Shown: in pieces, positions 1 to 8,816 of the stretch
How positions within the stretch are numbered: the first letter of the stretch is position 1
Layout: each line of letters starts with the position of its first letter
Assembly (NCBI RefSeq): GCF_002217355.1
Contig: NZ_MUHA01000015.1
Location: 1 to 64,000, forward strand
Origin: Flavobacterium oncorhynchi
GTDB taxonomy: Bacteria > Bacteroidota > Bacteroidia > Flavobacteriales > Flavobacteriaceae
Direction: 5' to 3'
DNA length: 64,000 nucleotides
The notes under the pieces: generated by a model
What the model was told of the DNA's origin: nothing
The model's input: the letters and a program-made list of their open reading frames with translations, nothing else
The model's database searches: none
Made by a program: the position numbers and the translations under genes

Positions 1-640
1 ATTGTGATGAAGTAACTTCAGTTATAGTAGTTAGCCAGCCGACAATCGATGCAGTAACAGAAACAACAGCTTCGATCAATGGTTACACAGGAGGAACAAC
101 CCCAGCTTTAACGTTAAATGATAAATTAAACGGAGCTGCTGTAGTAGTGGGTACTAACCCAGGAGAGGTAAGAGTTACCCCGGTAACTGTGCCATTGGGA
201 TTAACTCTGAATGCAGACGGAACAGTAACTGTTGCAGCAAATACAGCTGCAGGAAATTATGATCTAACGTACAAAATCTGCGAAGTAACCAATCCAACAA
301 ATTGTGATGAAGTAACTTCAGTTATAGTAGTAGGTAAATCAATTATCACTGCATTGACGGAGACTACAGATGCAATCAATGGAAGAGTTGGTGGAACGAC
401 ATATTCATTAGTTAAAAATGATCTTTTAAACGGAGTTGCAGTTGTTATTAAAAATAGTAATGGAGGAGTAATCTTGACAAGTGTAAGTGTACCAGCAGGA
501 TTAACTTTAAATGCAGACGGAACTGTAAAAGTAGATGCGGGAACGCCAGTAGGACTTTATGAGGTTGAATATACAATTTGCGAATTTTTAAATCCAACAA
601 CAAATTGTGCAACTGTCAAAAGTTATGTTCTTGTTACAGG
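1..640 (+). repeat. In-frame tandem repeat of about 300 bp in the adhesin gene
   Basis: Positions 1-31 are identical to 301-331, exactly 300 nt (100 codons) apart, and the following unit at about 601 is similar but diverged. Later units near 655-945 and 970-1255 are recognisable only at protein level. The array evidently continues upstream of the window. Confidence 0.8.
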
Positions 641-1937
641 TTCAGCTCCTAGTGCAGGATTATTAAAAGCAAATGATGACAATGGAGGAACTATTGATAC
701 TAATAAAGGTGAAAAACCAAACGTAAATGTCTTTAAAAATGACACTTATAATGGTTTGCCATTAGATCCTTCAACTGTTATTTTAACAACAGTAATTTCA
801 AATCCTAATTTAATTTTAAAAGCGGATGGATCAATAGAAGTAAAAGATGGAACTCCAGTTGGGGATTATGAATTGACATACCAAATTTGTGAAGTCTTAA
901 ATACAGATAATTGCAGTCAGGCAAAAGTGAAAGTTTCAGTTGAAAACAGCGTTGATCCTGAACCGCCAATTTCAAAAATTGTACTTGGAAACGATCAAGG
1001 TGTTGCAGATGGAATAAATGGTTCACTTGAATTCATCAATGTTTTAGACAATGATTTCTTGAATGACAAGCCAATTAGTTCTCTAGATATTGTAATTACT
1101 AATATATCAAGAAGTCCATATTTTGAGTTTAATTCAGATGGAACAGTAAATGTGAAACCAAATACGCCGGGAGGAAATTATGCAATTGCATATCAAGTTT
1201 GCGAAAAAGCAGATTCATCTAATTGTAGTACCGGAATGTTAAATGTTTTTGTTGAAGTTCCAGAAATTGCACTTGTAAAAACAGCGGTATTCAATGATGA
1301 AAATGGTAACGGAGTTGCTAATGCAGGCGAAACAATTACATATAGATTTGTGGTAACAAATACAGGAAATGTTCCATTAAAAGGAATTATGATTACAGAT
1401 CCTTTAGTTGGAGTTAAAGTCTTTGGTCAAGCAATTGATCTAGATGTTAACGAATCTAATGACACTAATTTTACTGCAGAATATAAGATCACACAAAGTG
1501 ATATTAATTTCGGAAGCGTGAGTAATCAAGCTAGTGTAAAAGGAAGCAGTGCAAAAGGAGTTGTAGTTGAAGATATTTCTGATGATGCAAGCCTTACAGA
1601 TGATAAACCAACTGTTTTAGGTCTAAAAGGATGTGTGATAAAAGTCTTTAATGCTTTCTCTCCAAATGGAGATGCTAAAAATTCAAGATTCTACATTCAA
1701 GGATTAGAATGTTATCCAAACAATACAGTAGAGATTTACAATCGTTGGGGAGTATTAGTTTTTGATATTGACCGTTACAATAATGAAGATCGAGTGTTTA
1801 CAGGATATTCACAAGGACGTACAACTATTAGTGAAACTGCTGGATTACCTGTTGGAACTTATTTTTATATTATTAAGTATACTGATAGCGATTCTAACCC
1901 TCACGAACTTTCAGGTTATTTATATCTAAATAAATAA
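1..1937 (+). CDS. Large repetitive surface adhesin, T9SS type B sorted (3' part, truncated by window edge)
   Basis: The frame is open from the first codon of the window (position 3), so this is the C-terminal part of a longer protein; the first in-frame GTG at 147 is not a real start. Visible in order: about four Ig/cadherin-like repeats of roughly 100 residues, each ending in a Y-x-I-C-E motif and a second cysteine; a DUF11-like domain at about 1260-1600 (ALVKTAVFNDENGNG, then TNTGNVPLKG); and a C-terminal gliding-motility-associated sorting domain at about 1640-1937 (FNAFSPNGD, VEIYNRWG, GTYFYII). That last domain is the T9SS type B signal, which in characterised cases needs a PorP/SprF partner, and such a gene follows at once. 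Inferred role: exported, surface-bound SprB-like adhesin. The ligand cannot be told. Confidence 0.9.
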   Translation, partial: CDEVTSVIVVSQPTIDAVTETTASINGYTGGTTPALTLNDKLNGAAVVVGTNPGEVRVTPVTVPLGLTLNADGTVTVAANTAAGNYDLTYKICEVTNPTNCDEVTSVIVVGKSIITALTETTDAINGRVGGTTYSLVKNDLLNGVAVVIKNSNGGVILTSVSVPAGLTLNADGTVKVDAGTPVGLYEVEYTICEFLNPTTNCATVKSYVLVTGSAPSAGLLKANDDNGGTIDTNKGEKPNVNVFKNDTYNGLPLDPSTVILTTVISNPNLILKADGSIEVKDGTPVGDYELTYQICEVLNTDNCSQAKVKVSVENSVDPEPPISKIVLGNDQGVADGINGSLEFINVLDNDFLNDKPISSLDIVITNISRSPYFEFNSDGTVNVKPNTPGGNYAIAYQVCEKADSSNCSTGMLNVFVEVPEIALVKTAVFNDENGNGVANAGETITYRFVVTNTGNVPLKGIMITDPLVGVKVFGQAIDLDVNESNDTNFTAEYKITQSDINFGSVSNQASVKGSSAKGVVVEDISDDASLTDDKPTVLGLKGCVIKVFNAFSPNGDAKNSRFYIQGLECYPNNTVEIYNRWGVLVFDIDRYNNEDRVFTGYSQGRTTISETAGLPVGTYFYIIKYTDSDSNPHELSGYLYLNK

Positions 1938-1947
1938 AAATTACAAA

Positions 1948-1976
1948 CGGCTTAGTATTAAGCTAAGCCGTTTTTT
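1948..1976 (+). terminator. Rho-independent terminator after the adhesin gene
   Basis: An 8-bp perfect stem (CGGCTTAG with CTAAGCCG, 7-nt loop) is followed directly by seven T. It lies between the adhesin and the PorP/SprF gene, so the downstream genes may depend on partial read-through or a further promoter. Confidence 0.8.
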
Positions 1977-1989
1977 TAAATTCTTTTAA

Positions 1990-2895
1990 ATGAAAAAATT
2001 AAGCTTAATTTTTATATTCTTTTCCGTTGTAGGCTTTGCGCAGCAAGATGCTCAGTATACACAATACATGTACAATACTATAAATGTAAATCCCGCATAT
2101 GCTGGTTCACGAGGAGTAATGAGTGTTTTTGGATTGTATCGTACCCAATGGATAGGGCTTGACGGTGCACCAAAAACCAGCAGTTTTTCATTAAACACCC
2201 CAATAAATAACAGCGATATTGGAATAGGGGTTTCGCTTGTAAATGACAAAATTGGACCTACAAATGAAAATACCTTATCTACAGATATATCTTATTCAAT
2301 ACCAACATCCGAAACCTTCAAACTTTCGTTTGGAATTAAAGCAACAGCCAATTTATTCAATTTAGACATAAACAAACTTACTCCCGAAGATCAGGGAGAT
2401 CCACAGTTTCAGGACTTAAATAATAAATTCTCGCCAAATATTGGAGCAGGAGTTTATTGGCACTCAGACAAAGCCTATGTTGGTTTTTCCATTCCAAATT
2501 TCATAGAAACAAATAGATATGATGACAATGATGTCGCAATTTTTAAAGATAAAATCAACTATTACCTAATGGCAGGTTATGTATTTGATCTTAATTATTA
2601 TCTCAAATTTAAACCAGCTGTTCTAACAAAAATGGTTCAAGGAGCCCCTTTACAAGTTGATTTATCAGGAAATTTTATGTTTAATGAAAAGTTTGTCGTG
2701 GGATTGGCTTACAGATGGAGTGCTTCATTAAGCGCAATGGCAGGTTTTCAAGTCTCAGAAGGAATGTATATAGGCTACGCTTATGATCGTGAAACGACTA
2801 AGTTAAACAACTATAATTCAGGTTCTCACGAAATATTCCTTCGTTTCGAGTTTTTTAATAATTACAATAAAATGATATCTCCAAGATTCTTCTAA
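1990..2895 (+). CDS. PorP/SprF family type IX secretion membrane protein
   Basis: This 301-residue protein starts with a signal peptide (MKKLSLIFIFFSVVGFAQQ) and continues with the family's typical opening, QYTQYMYNTINVNPAYAGSRG, then an amphipathic beta-strand-rich body expected to form an outer-membrane barrel. SprF of F. johnsoniae is needed to secrete the type B adhesin SprB, and family members sit next to their cognate adhesin. The gene lies 52 bp after an adhesin with a type B sorting domain, so it is inferred to be the dedicated partner of that adhesin. The following OmpA-family gene starts 11 bp downstream and is probably cotranscribed. Confidence 0.92.
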   Translation: MKKLSLIFIFFSVVGFAQQDAQYTQYMYNTINVNPAYAGSRGVMSVFGLYRTQWIGLDGAPKTSSFSLNTPINNSDIGIGVSLVNDKIGPTNENTLSTDISYSIPTSETFKLSFGIKATANLFNLDINKLTPEDQGDPQFQDLNNKFSPNIGAGVYWHSDKAYVGFSIPNFIETNRYDDNDVAIFKDKINYYLMAGYVFDLNYYLKFKPAVLTKMVQGAPLQVDLSGNFMFNEKFVVGLAYRWSASLSAMAGFQVSEGMYIGYAYDRETTKLNNYNSGSHEIFLRFEFFNNYNKMISPRFF

Positions 2896-2906
2896 TATAT
2901 GCCATA

Positions 2907-4994
2907 ATGAAAATTAAAAAAATAGGTTATTCAGTTCTATTACTATGCTTCTTTTTCCAAATAAATGCGCAGACAAAAGTTATAAGTAAAGAAAATAAAA
3001 CTAAAAGCAGCAAGGAGGTTAAACTTGCAAAAAAAGAAGAGAAAGCAAAAAAAGCATATGCAAAACGAGTAAGCAAAGCGGATAAAAAATATGACAATTA
3101 TGAATATGTAGATGCTATAAAGGCCTACAGAAAGGTAATGGAAAAAGGAGATTTTGACGAAAAACTGCTTCAAAGACTTGCAAACTCTTATTATTTTACA
3201 GCCGATTTAAGAAATGCAGAAAAATGGTATGGAGAACTTTACAGAATCAATAAAAATCAATTACCAGAATATTTATACAGGTATGCGCAATCCTTAAAAT
3301 CAGTAGGACATTATCAAAGAGCAGATCAAATCTTAGAAATATTTAACACCAGAGCTACGTCAGAAAATAGAGCTGCTTTAGTTAGAAACGAGAAAAATTA
3401 TTTAGACGAAATTAAATCCAATTCGGGACGCTTTGTAATCGCCGATGCTGGAGTTAATTCTGAATTTTCAGATTATGGAGGAGTAATTTATGATAACAAG
3501 ATTATTTTTACTTCTGCAAGAGATACCGGCGGAATAGCCAGAAAAAACTTTAAATGGACAAATAAATCCTTTTCTACTTTTTTTACAGCAGATTTATTAC
3601 CAGATGGAAGTGTTGGAAAAGTGAAACTTTTCTATAAAAAAGACCATGGAAACTTTAATGAATCTTCTCCAGTGTTTACAAAAGATGGACGCACAATGTA
3701 TTTTACCCGAAATAATTTTATTGATGGTAAAAGAGGAGAAAATAATAAGAATGTAACGCTTCTTAAACTTTATAAAGCAGAATTGGTTGATGATAAATGG
3801 GATAATGTAAAGGAGCTGCCTTTCACAAGTGATCAATACAGTACTGCACACGCTGCTCTAAGCATAGACGAAAAAACGTTGTATTTTGCTTCAGACATGC
3901 CTGGAACTCTTGGAGAATCTGATTTGTACAAAGTAACCATAAATACAGATGGAAGTTTTGGAACACCTCAAAATTTAGGAGCACAGATAAATACAGAAGG
4001 CAGAGAAACATTCCCATTTGTCTCAGGTGATAATGAATTGTATTTTTCTTCAGACGGACGTCCAGGTTTAGGTGGCCTTGATGTGTTTGTTGTAAAAATG
4101 AATGAAGACGGAACGCTGGACGAAGTTCAAAATGTTGGACAGCCAGTAAACAGTAAACAAGATGATTTTGCTTTTATAATCGACAGTAGAAAGAGAAATG
4201 GATTCTTTTCGTCAAACCGCGAAAACATGCATGATTCAGATAATATCTATCGATTTACAGAAATAAAAAAATTGGTATGCGAACAAGCACTGTCAGGAAT
4301 AATTACAGATGCTGAATCAAATGAAATTTTAGCAAATGCTTCTCTTATTTTGTTTGATGAAAATTTCAATACGCTGCAAAATGTTGAATCTGATGAAAAA
4401 GGCAATTATGCTTTTGAAAACGTAAAATGCGGAAAGAAATATTCTATCAGAGTTGTTAAAGACGGTTTTAACAGAAAAGATGTTTCAATTGCTTTAAAGA
4501 AAGAAAATGGTAAAACTGAATTACCAATTGGGTTGCATAAAAATGTGCAGCCTGCCGAAATTAAGAAAATAGCGGTAAATAAATTAGCTATTAAACCTTT
4601 GAAAATAGGGACTATTAACGTCGGGTCAGATTTGGTAAAATTACTTCACATTCCGATGAACTTTTTTGATTTAGGAAAAGCTACAATTAAAAAATCATCC
4701 GAAGCTTCGCTAATTAAAGTTGTACAAGCCTTAAATCAGTATCCGAATTTAAAATTAGATATTCGATCACATACAGACAGCCGATCTTCATCTGAAAGTA
4801 ATCAAATTTTATCTGATAAAAGAGCCCAGTCAACAAGAGATTGGTTAATAAGTAAAGGAGTTGATGCCAGTAGATTAACGGCAAAAGGATATGGTGAAAC
4901 ACAGTTAGTTAATAAATGTGCAGACGGTGTAAAATGTACCGAACAACAGCACCAGTTAAACAGACGCAGCGAATTTATTGTAGTTGCAATGTAA
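2907..4994 (+). CDS. OmpA family protein with TPR, PD40 beta-propeller and carboxypeptidase-regulatory domains
   Basis: This is a 695-residue exported protein with signal peptide ending FFFQINAQ. Domains in order: a lysine-rich helical stretch and TPR-like region (about 25-150), WD40-like PD40 repeats (about 170-450, with repeated YFxSD and FFSSN strands), a carboxypeptidase-regulatory-like Ig fold (about 455-540), and an OmpA peptidoglycan-binding domain (about 585-695, with HTDSRSS and NRRSEF). This architecture commonly closes adhesin-PorP/SprF operons in Flavobacteriia. The likely job is to anchor the surface complex to peptidoglycan from the periplasmic side. That role is inferred; the domain calls are firm. 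Confidence 0.9.
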   Translation: MKIKKIGYSVLLLCFFFQINAQTKVISKENKTKSSKEVKLAKKEEKAKKAYAKRVSKADKKYDNYEYVDAIKAYRKVMEKGDFDEKLLQRLANSYYFTADLRNAEKWYGELYRINKNQLPEYLYRYAQSLKSVGHYQRADQILEIFNTRATSENRAALVRNEKNYLDEIKSNSGRFVIADAGVNSEFSDYGGVIYDNKIIFTSARDTGGIARKNFKWTNKSFSTFFTADLLPDGSVGKVKLFYKKDHGNFNESSPVFTKDGRTMYFTRNNFIDGKRGENNKNVTLLKLYKAELVDDKWDNVKELPFTSDQYSTAHAALSIDEKTLYFASDMPGTLGESDLYKVTINTDGSFGTPQNLGAQINTEGRETFPFVSGDNELYFSSDGRPGLGGLDVFVVKMNEDGTLDEVQNVGQPVNSKQDDFAFIIDSRKRNGFFSSNRENMHDSDNIYRFTEIKKLVCEQALSGIITDAESNEILANASLILFDENFNTLQNVESDEKGNYAFENVKCGKKYSIRVVKDGFNRKDVSIALKKENGKTELPIGLHKNVQPAEIKKIAVNKLAIKPLKIGTINVGSDLVKLLHIPMNFFDLGKATIKKSSEASLIKVVQALNQYPNLKLDIRSHTDSRSSSESNQILSDKRAQSTRDWLISKGVDASRLTAKGYGETQLVNKCADGVKCTEQQHQLNRRSEFIVVAM

Positions 4995-5019
4995 AAAATA
5001 AGTTTCTTTAAAATCTAAT

Positions 5020-5054
5020 AAGCCCTTTTTTAAATCTAGAAAAGGGCTTTTTTT
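5020..5054 (+). terminator. Rho-independent terminator after the OmpA-family gene
   Basis: A 10-bp stem AAGCCCTTTT / AAAAGGGCTT with a loop of about 10 nt is followed by a T run. It ends the adhesin/PorP/OmpA unit. Confidence 0.85.
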
Positions 5055-5256
5055 ATGATAACTCTTTAAAAGTTAAAAAAGCTGATTTTTGGCAAAAAAG
5101 AGCCGTAAATGTTTTTGTTCTTTAGTGTATAGTTTTAAAAAGTTAAAAAACAATGTATAATGTTTAAAATGAATGTGTTGTATTTTCAAAAGATAGGGTT
5201 AGAAGTAAATAGTGTGCAATTTTTTTTTAACTTTATAAATCTAAAATTTTTCAGAT

Positions 5257-5682
5257 ATGACTGTAGATCAAATACTAAACGCAAAAGGTAAAAATGTTTA
5301 TTCGGTACATTCAACAACAACAGTTTATGAAGCTTTGAAAGTAATGGGCGAAAAAAACATAGGAGCAATCCTTGTTATTGACGGAAATGACTTAAAAGGA
5401 ATTTTATCTGAAAGGGATTATGCTCGAAAAATTGTTTTAAAAGATAAATCATCCAAAGAAACCCTTGTACATGAAATCATGGAAAGCAATGTTTTTTCGG
5501 TTAAATTATCCAATAATATCGAGGATTGTATGGAGTTGATGAGCTCAAAGAGAATCAGACATCTTCCAGTTTTAGAAAACGAAATTGTAGTAGGAATAAT
5601 TTCGATCAGCGATGTGGTAAAAGCTGTTATCGAAATTCAAAAAGACACCATTAATCATTTAAATTCCTATATCTCACAGTAA
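5257..5682 (+). CDS. CBS domain protein
   Basis: A 141-residue cytoplasmic protein made almost entirely of two CBS motifs (about residues 8-60 and 75-130), with the usual signatures GAILVIDGNDLKGILSERD and RHLPVLENEIVVGIISISD. CBS pairs bind adenine nucleotides and act as energy-sensing or regulatory modules. No catalytic domain is attached, so its partner is unknown. It is a single gene between two terminators, about 260 bp after the previous gene, and carries no obvious TAnnTTTG box. Confidence 0.88.
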   Translation: MTVDQILNAKGKNVYSVHSTTTVYEALKVMGEKNIGAILVIDGNDLKGILSERDYARKIVLKDKSSKETLVHEIMESNVFSVKLSNNIEDCMELMSSKRIRHLPVLENEIVVGIISISDVVKAVIEIQKDTINHLNSYISQ

Positions 5683-5709
5683 ATAAATTTTATGAAATAT
5701 AACTTTTTA

Positions 5710-5740
5710 AATAGTCCATTATGTCATGGGCTATTTTTTT
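5710..5740 (+). terminator. Rho-independent terminator after the CBS gene
   Basis: A 10-bp stem AATAGTCCAT / ATGGGCTATT (one G-T pair, 6-nt loop) is followed by a T tract. Confidence 0.85.
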
Positions 5741-5807
5741 GACGTTATTAATTTAACATTTTAACAAAAGAAAGTAGTAAAAACATACCTTTTTAAGCTA
5801 AGACTTA

Positions 5808-5815
5808 TATCTTTG
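5808..5815 (+). promoter_or_regulatory. Bacteroidota -7 box upstream of malic enzyme
   Basis: TATCTTTG matches the TAnnTTTG consensus and lies 25 bp before the ATG. No clear TTG -33 element at standard spacing is visible. Confidence 0.6.
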
Positions 5816-5840
5816 TAAGCTAGAATAAAAGCTAAAAATA

Positions 5841-8132
5841 ATGAACAAAGAGAGTAAAAAAAGAGAGGCATTACTGTACCACGCAGAGCCAACTCCAGGA
5901 AAAATTCAAGTAGTTCCAACAAAAAAATATGCAACCCAAAGAGACTTATCACTGGCTTATTCGCCGGGAGTTGCTGAACCATGTTTAGAAATCGCAGCAA
6001 ACAAAGAAGACGTTTATAAATATACAGCAAAAGGAAATTTAGTAGCTGTAATTTCAAATGGTACAGCTGTTTTAGGTCTTGGAAATATAGGTCCTGAGGC
6101 AGGAAAACCAGTAATGGAAGGGAAAGGTTTACTGTTTAAAATCTTCTCAGACATTGATGTTTTTGATATAGAAATCGATACCGAAAATGTTGAAGAATTT
6201 ATTCAAACGGTAAAAAATATTGCCCCAACTTTTGGAGGTATCAATCTTGAAGATATTAAAGCACCAGAATCTTTTGAAATTGAAAGAAGATTAATAGAAG
6301 AATTAGACATTCCGGTAATGCATGATGATCAGCACGGAACTGCGATTATTTCTTCTGCAGCCTTAATCAACGCACTTGAATTAGCAGGCAAAAAAGCCGA
6401 AGAAGTAAAAGTTGTTGTTTCAGGAGCAGGATCTGCTGCAATTGCTTGTACCGACCTATATGTTTTATTAGGAGTAAAAGTCGAAAATATTTTAATGTAC
6501 AATAGTAAAGGACTTTTAACAAAAGACAATCCTTCACTTTCAGAATTACAATTAAAGTACGCGGTTAACGGTCCTAAGATTGATTTAGCAGATGCAGTAA
6601 ATGGAGCAGATGTTTTCATCGGATTATCATCAGGAGATATTCTGTCACCTGAAATGTTATTGACAATGAAAGAAAATCCGATTGTGTTTGCAATGGCAAA
6701 TCCAAATCCGGAAATCGATTATAATTTAGCTGTTCAAACGCGAAAAGACGTTATTATGGCTACAGGACGTTCAGACTTTCCTAACCAAGTAAATAATGTT
6801 TTAGGTTTTCCATATATTTTTAGAGGAGCGTTAGATGTACGTGCTACTAAAATTAATGAAGAAATGAAAATGGCGGCTGTAAAAGCTTTAGCTATTTTAG
6901 CAAAAGAACCAGTTCCAGAACAAGTTAACGTAGCTTATGGTGCGACAAAATTAGGTTTTGGTCAAGAATATATCATTCCTAAACCTTTTGATCCTCGATT
7001 AATTACTATTGTAGCGCCTGCAGTTGCTAAGGCAGCAATGGAATCTGGAGTAGCAAAAAAACCTATTACAGATTGGGCAGCTTATGAAGATGTGCTTCGT
7101 GAGCGTATGGGTAATGATAACAAAATGGTGCGTTTAATTACCAATCGTGCTAAATTAAATCCTAAACGAGTTGTTTTTGCAGAAGCAGATCATTTAAATG
7201 TTTTAAAAGCGGCTCAAATTGTTTATGAAGATGGTATTGGTTCGCCAGTATTATTAGGAAATAGAGAATTAATTTTAGAATTAAAAGCCGAATTAGGTTT
7301 TGATGCTGATCTTGAAATTATTGATCCTAAAACTAATGAAGAAGAAGCAAGACGAAATCGATTTGCAAATTCTTATTGGGAAACTAGAGAGCGTAGAGGA
7401 GTTTCATTACTTGATGCTCAGAAGTTTATGCGCGAAAGAAATTATTTTGCAGCAATGATGGTTAATGAAGGAGAAGCTGATGCTGTAGTTACAGGTTACT
7501 CAAGAAGTTATCCAAGTGTTGTAAAACCAATGCTTCAGCTAATCGAAAAAGCGCAAGGAGCATCTCTTGTTGCGACTGCAAACATGATGCTTACATCTCG
7601 CGGACCAATGTTCCTGTCAGATACAGCAATTAATATCAATCCAAGTTCAGAAGATTTAGTGAACATTGCTATTATGACAGCGAAAACAGCAAAAATGTTT
7701 GGTGTTGAGCCTGTTATAGCGATGGTTTCTTATTCAAACTTTGGATCATCAACAAGTCAAAGTGCTTCAAAAGTAAGAGAAGCAGTTGCTTATTTACATA
7801 AAAATCATCCAGATATGATTGTTGATGGTGAAATTCAAGCAGATTTTGCTTTAAATCCAGATATGCTTAAAGAAAAATTTCCTTTCTCTAAATTAGCAGG
7901 TAAAAAAGTTAATACATTAATCTTTCCTAATTTAGAGTCAGCAAATATTACATACAAATTGTTGAAAGAGTTATATAAAGTTAATTCTATTGGGCCAATT
8001 ATGATGGGAATGGGTAAACCAGTTCACATTTTTCAATTAGGAGCAAGTGTTGAAGAAATGGTCAACATGGCAGCAATTGCGGTAATTGACGCGCAGCAAA
8101 AAGAAAGTAAAAAAAACAAATTAGCAGAGTAG
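5841..8132 (+). CDS. maeB: NADP-dependent malic enzyme with C-terminal phosphotransacetylase-like domain
   Basis: This 763-residue protein oxidatively decarboxylates malate to pyruvate, producing NADPH. The N-terminal malic domain carries [12 protein letters not shown] and the metal-site region [12 protein letters not shown]. The NAD(P)-binding domain shows [10 protein letters not shown] and later [10 protein letters not shown]. From about residue 430 a phosphotransacetylase-like domain follows ([29 protein letters not shown]), which in MaeB enzymes is thought to be regulatory rather than catalytic. Length fits the MaeB hybrid family (about 760). It has its own promoter and is followed by ruvA with a separate promoter. 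Confidence 0.96.
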   Translation: MNKESKKREALLYHAEPTPGKIQVVPTKKYATQRDLSLAYSPGVAEPCLEIAANKEDVYKYTAKGNLVAVISNGTAVLGLGNIGPEAGKPVMEGKGLLFKIFSDIDVFDIEIDTENVEEFIQTVKNIAPTFGGINLEDIKAPESFEIERRLIEELDIPVMHDDQHGTAIISSAALINALELAGKKAEEVKVVVSGAGSAAIACTDLYVLLGVKVENILMYNSKGLLTKDNPSLSELQLKYAVNGPKIDLADAVNGADVFIGLSSGDILSPEMLLTMKENPIVFAMANPNPEIDYNLAVQTRKDVIMATGRSDFPNQVNNVLGFPYIFRGALDVRATKINEEMKMAAVKALAILAKEPVPEQVNVAYGATKLGFGQEYIIPKPFDPRLITIVAPAVAKAAMESGVAKKPITDWAAYEDVLRERMGNDNKMVRLITNRAKLNPKRVVFAEADHLNVLKAAQIVYEDGIGSPVLLGNRELILELKAELGFDADLEIIDPKTNEEEARRNRFANSYWETRERRGVSLLDAQKFMRERNYFAAMMVNEGEADAVVTGYSRSYPSVVKPMLQLIEKAQGASLVATANMMLTSRGPMFLSDTAININPSSEDLVNIAIMTAKTAKMFGVEPVIAMVSYSNFGSSTSQSASKVREAVAYLHKNHPDMIVDGEIQADFALNPDMLKEKFPFSKLAGKKVNTLIFPNLESANITYKLLKELYKVNSIGPIMMGMGKPVHIFQLGASVEEMVNMAAIAVIDAQQKESKKNKLAE

Positions 8133-8158
8133 TACAATAAAGTAAGGATCAAATAATA

Positions 8159-8192
8159 TTGTCTTAATTTTATTGCATTTTTGTTATATTTG
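8159..8192 (+). promoter_or_regulatory. Promoter of ruvA-sprA
   Basis: A TTG at 8159-8161 and a perfect TAnnTTTG box (TATATTTG, 8185-8192) are separated by 23 bp. The ruvA ATG follows 18 bp after the box. The box lies upstream of the chosen ATG and inside a longer reading frame, which argues against the upstream alternative start at 8181. Confidence 0.65.
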
Positions 8193-8210
8193 ATACTTAT
8201 AAATAATACT

Positions 8211-8792
8211 ATGATAGCACATTTGCAAGGGAAATTAGTTGAAAAAAATCCCACAGAAGTTGTAATTGATTGTGGTGGAGTGGGATACCATGTAAACATA
8301 TCGTTGCATACCTTTTCATTAATTCCTAATGCTGATTTTATAAAATTGTATACGCATCTTCAAATCAAAGAAGATGCGCATACTTTATTTGGTTTTGTCG
8401 AAAAATCAGAGCGAGAAATATTTAGAATGCTTTTGTCTGTTTCAGGAATTGGAGCCAATATTGCGAGAACAATGCTGTCTTCTATTGAACCTAGACAAAT
8501 TATCAATGCCATAGCATCGGGAGATGTCGGTGTTATTCAATCGATAAAAGGAATAGGAAACAAAACTGCACAGCGAGTAATACTTGATTTAAAAGAAAAA
8601 GTGTTAAAGTTGTACGATTTAGATGAAGTTTCCGTAGTTCAAAACAATACAAATAGAGATGAAGCGTTATCTGCTTTGGAAGTTTTAGGATTTGTTAGAA
8701 AAACTTCAGAAAAAGTAGTCGAAAAAATTGTAAAAGAAGATCCGGAAGCTACCGTAGAAACGATTATTAAAAAAGCATTAAAAAGCTTGTAA
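8211..8792 (+). CDS. ruvA: Holliday junction branch migration protein RuvA
   Basis: A 193-residue protein starting MIAHLQGKLVEK, the standard RuvA N-terminus. An in-frame TTG start at 8181 would add ten hydrophobic residues and lies within the promoter, so it was rejected. Domain I (OB fold) carries VVIDCGGVGYHVN. Domain II holds two helix-hairpin-helix motifs (VSGIGANIARTMLSS, IKGIGNKTAQRVILDL). Domain III is the small C-terminal RuvB-contacting helix bundle (DEALSALEVLGF). RuvA tetramers bind four-way junctions and load RuvB. In Flavobacteriia ruvA commonly precedes sprA, as here (24-bp gap). Confidence 0.96.
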   Translation: MIAHLQGKLVEKNPTEVVIDCGGVGYHVNISLHTFSLIPNADFIKLYTHLQIKEDAHTLFGFVEKSEREIFRMLLSVSGIGANIARTMLSSIEPRQIINAIASGDVGVIQSIKGIGNKTAQRVILDLKEKVLKLYDLDEVSVVQNNTNRDEALSALEVLGFVRKTSEKVVEKIVKEDPEATVETIIKKALKSL

Positions 8793-8816
8793 ACCCAATC
8801 TTGATAAACGAATTGT

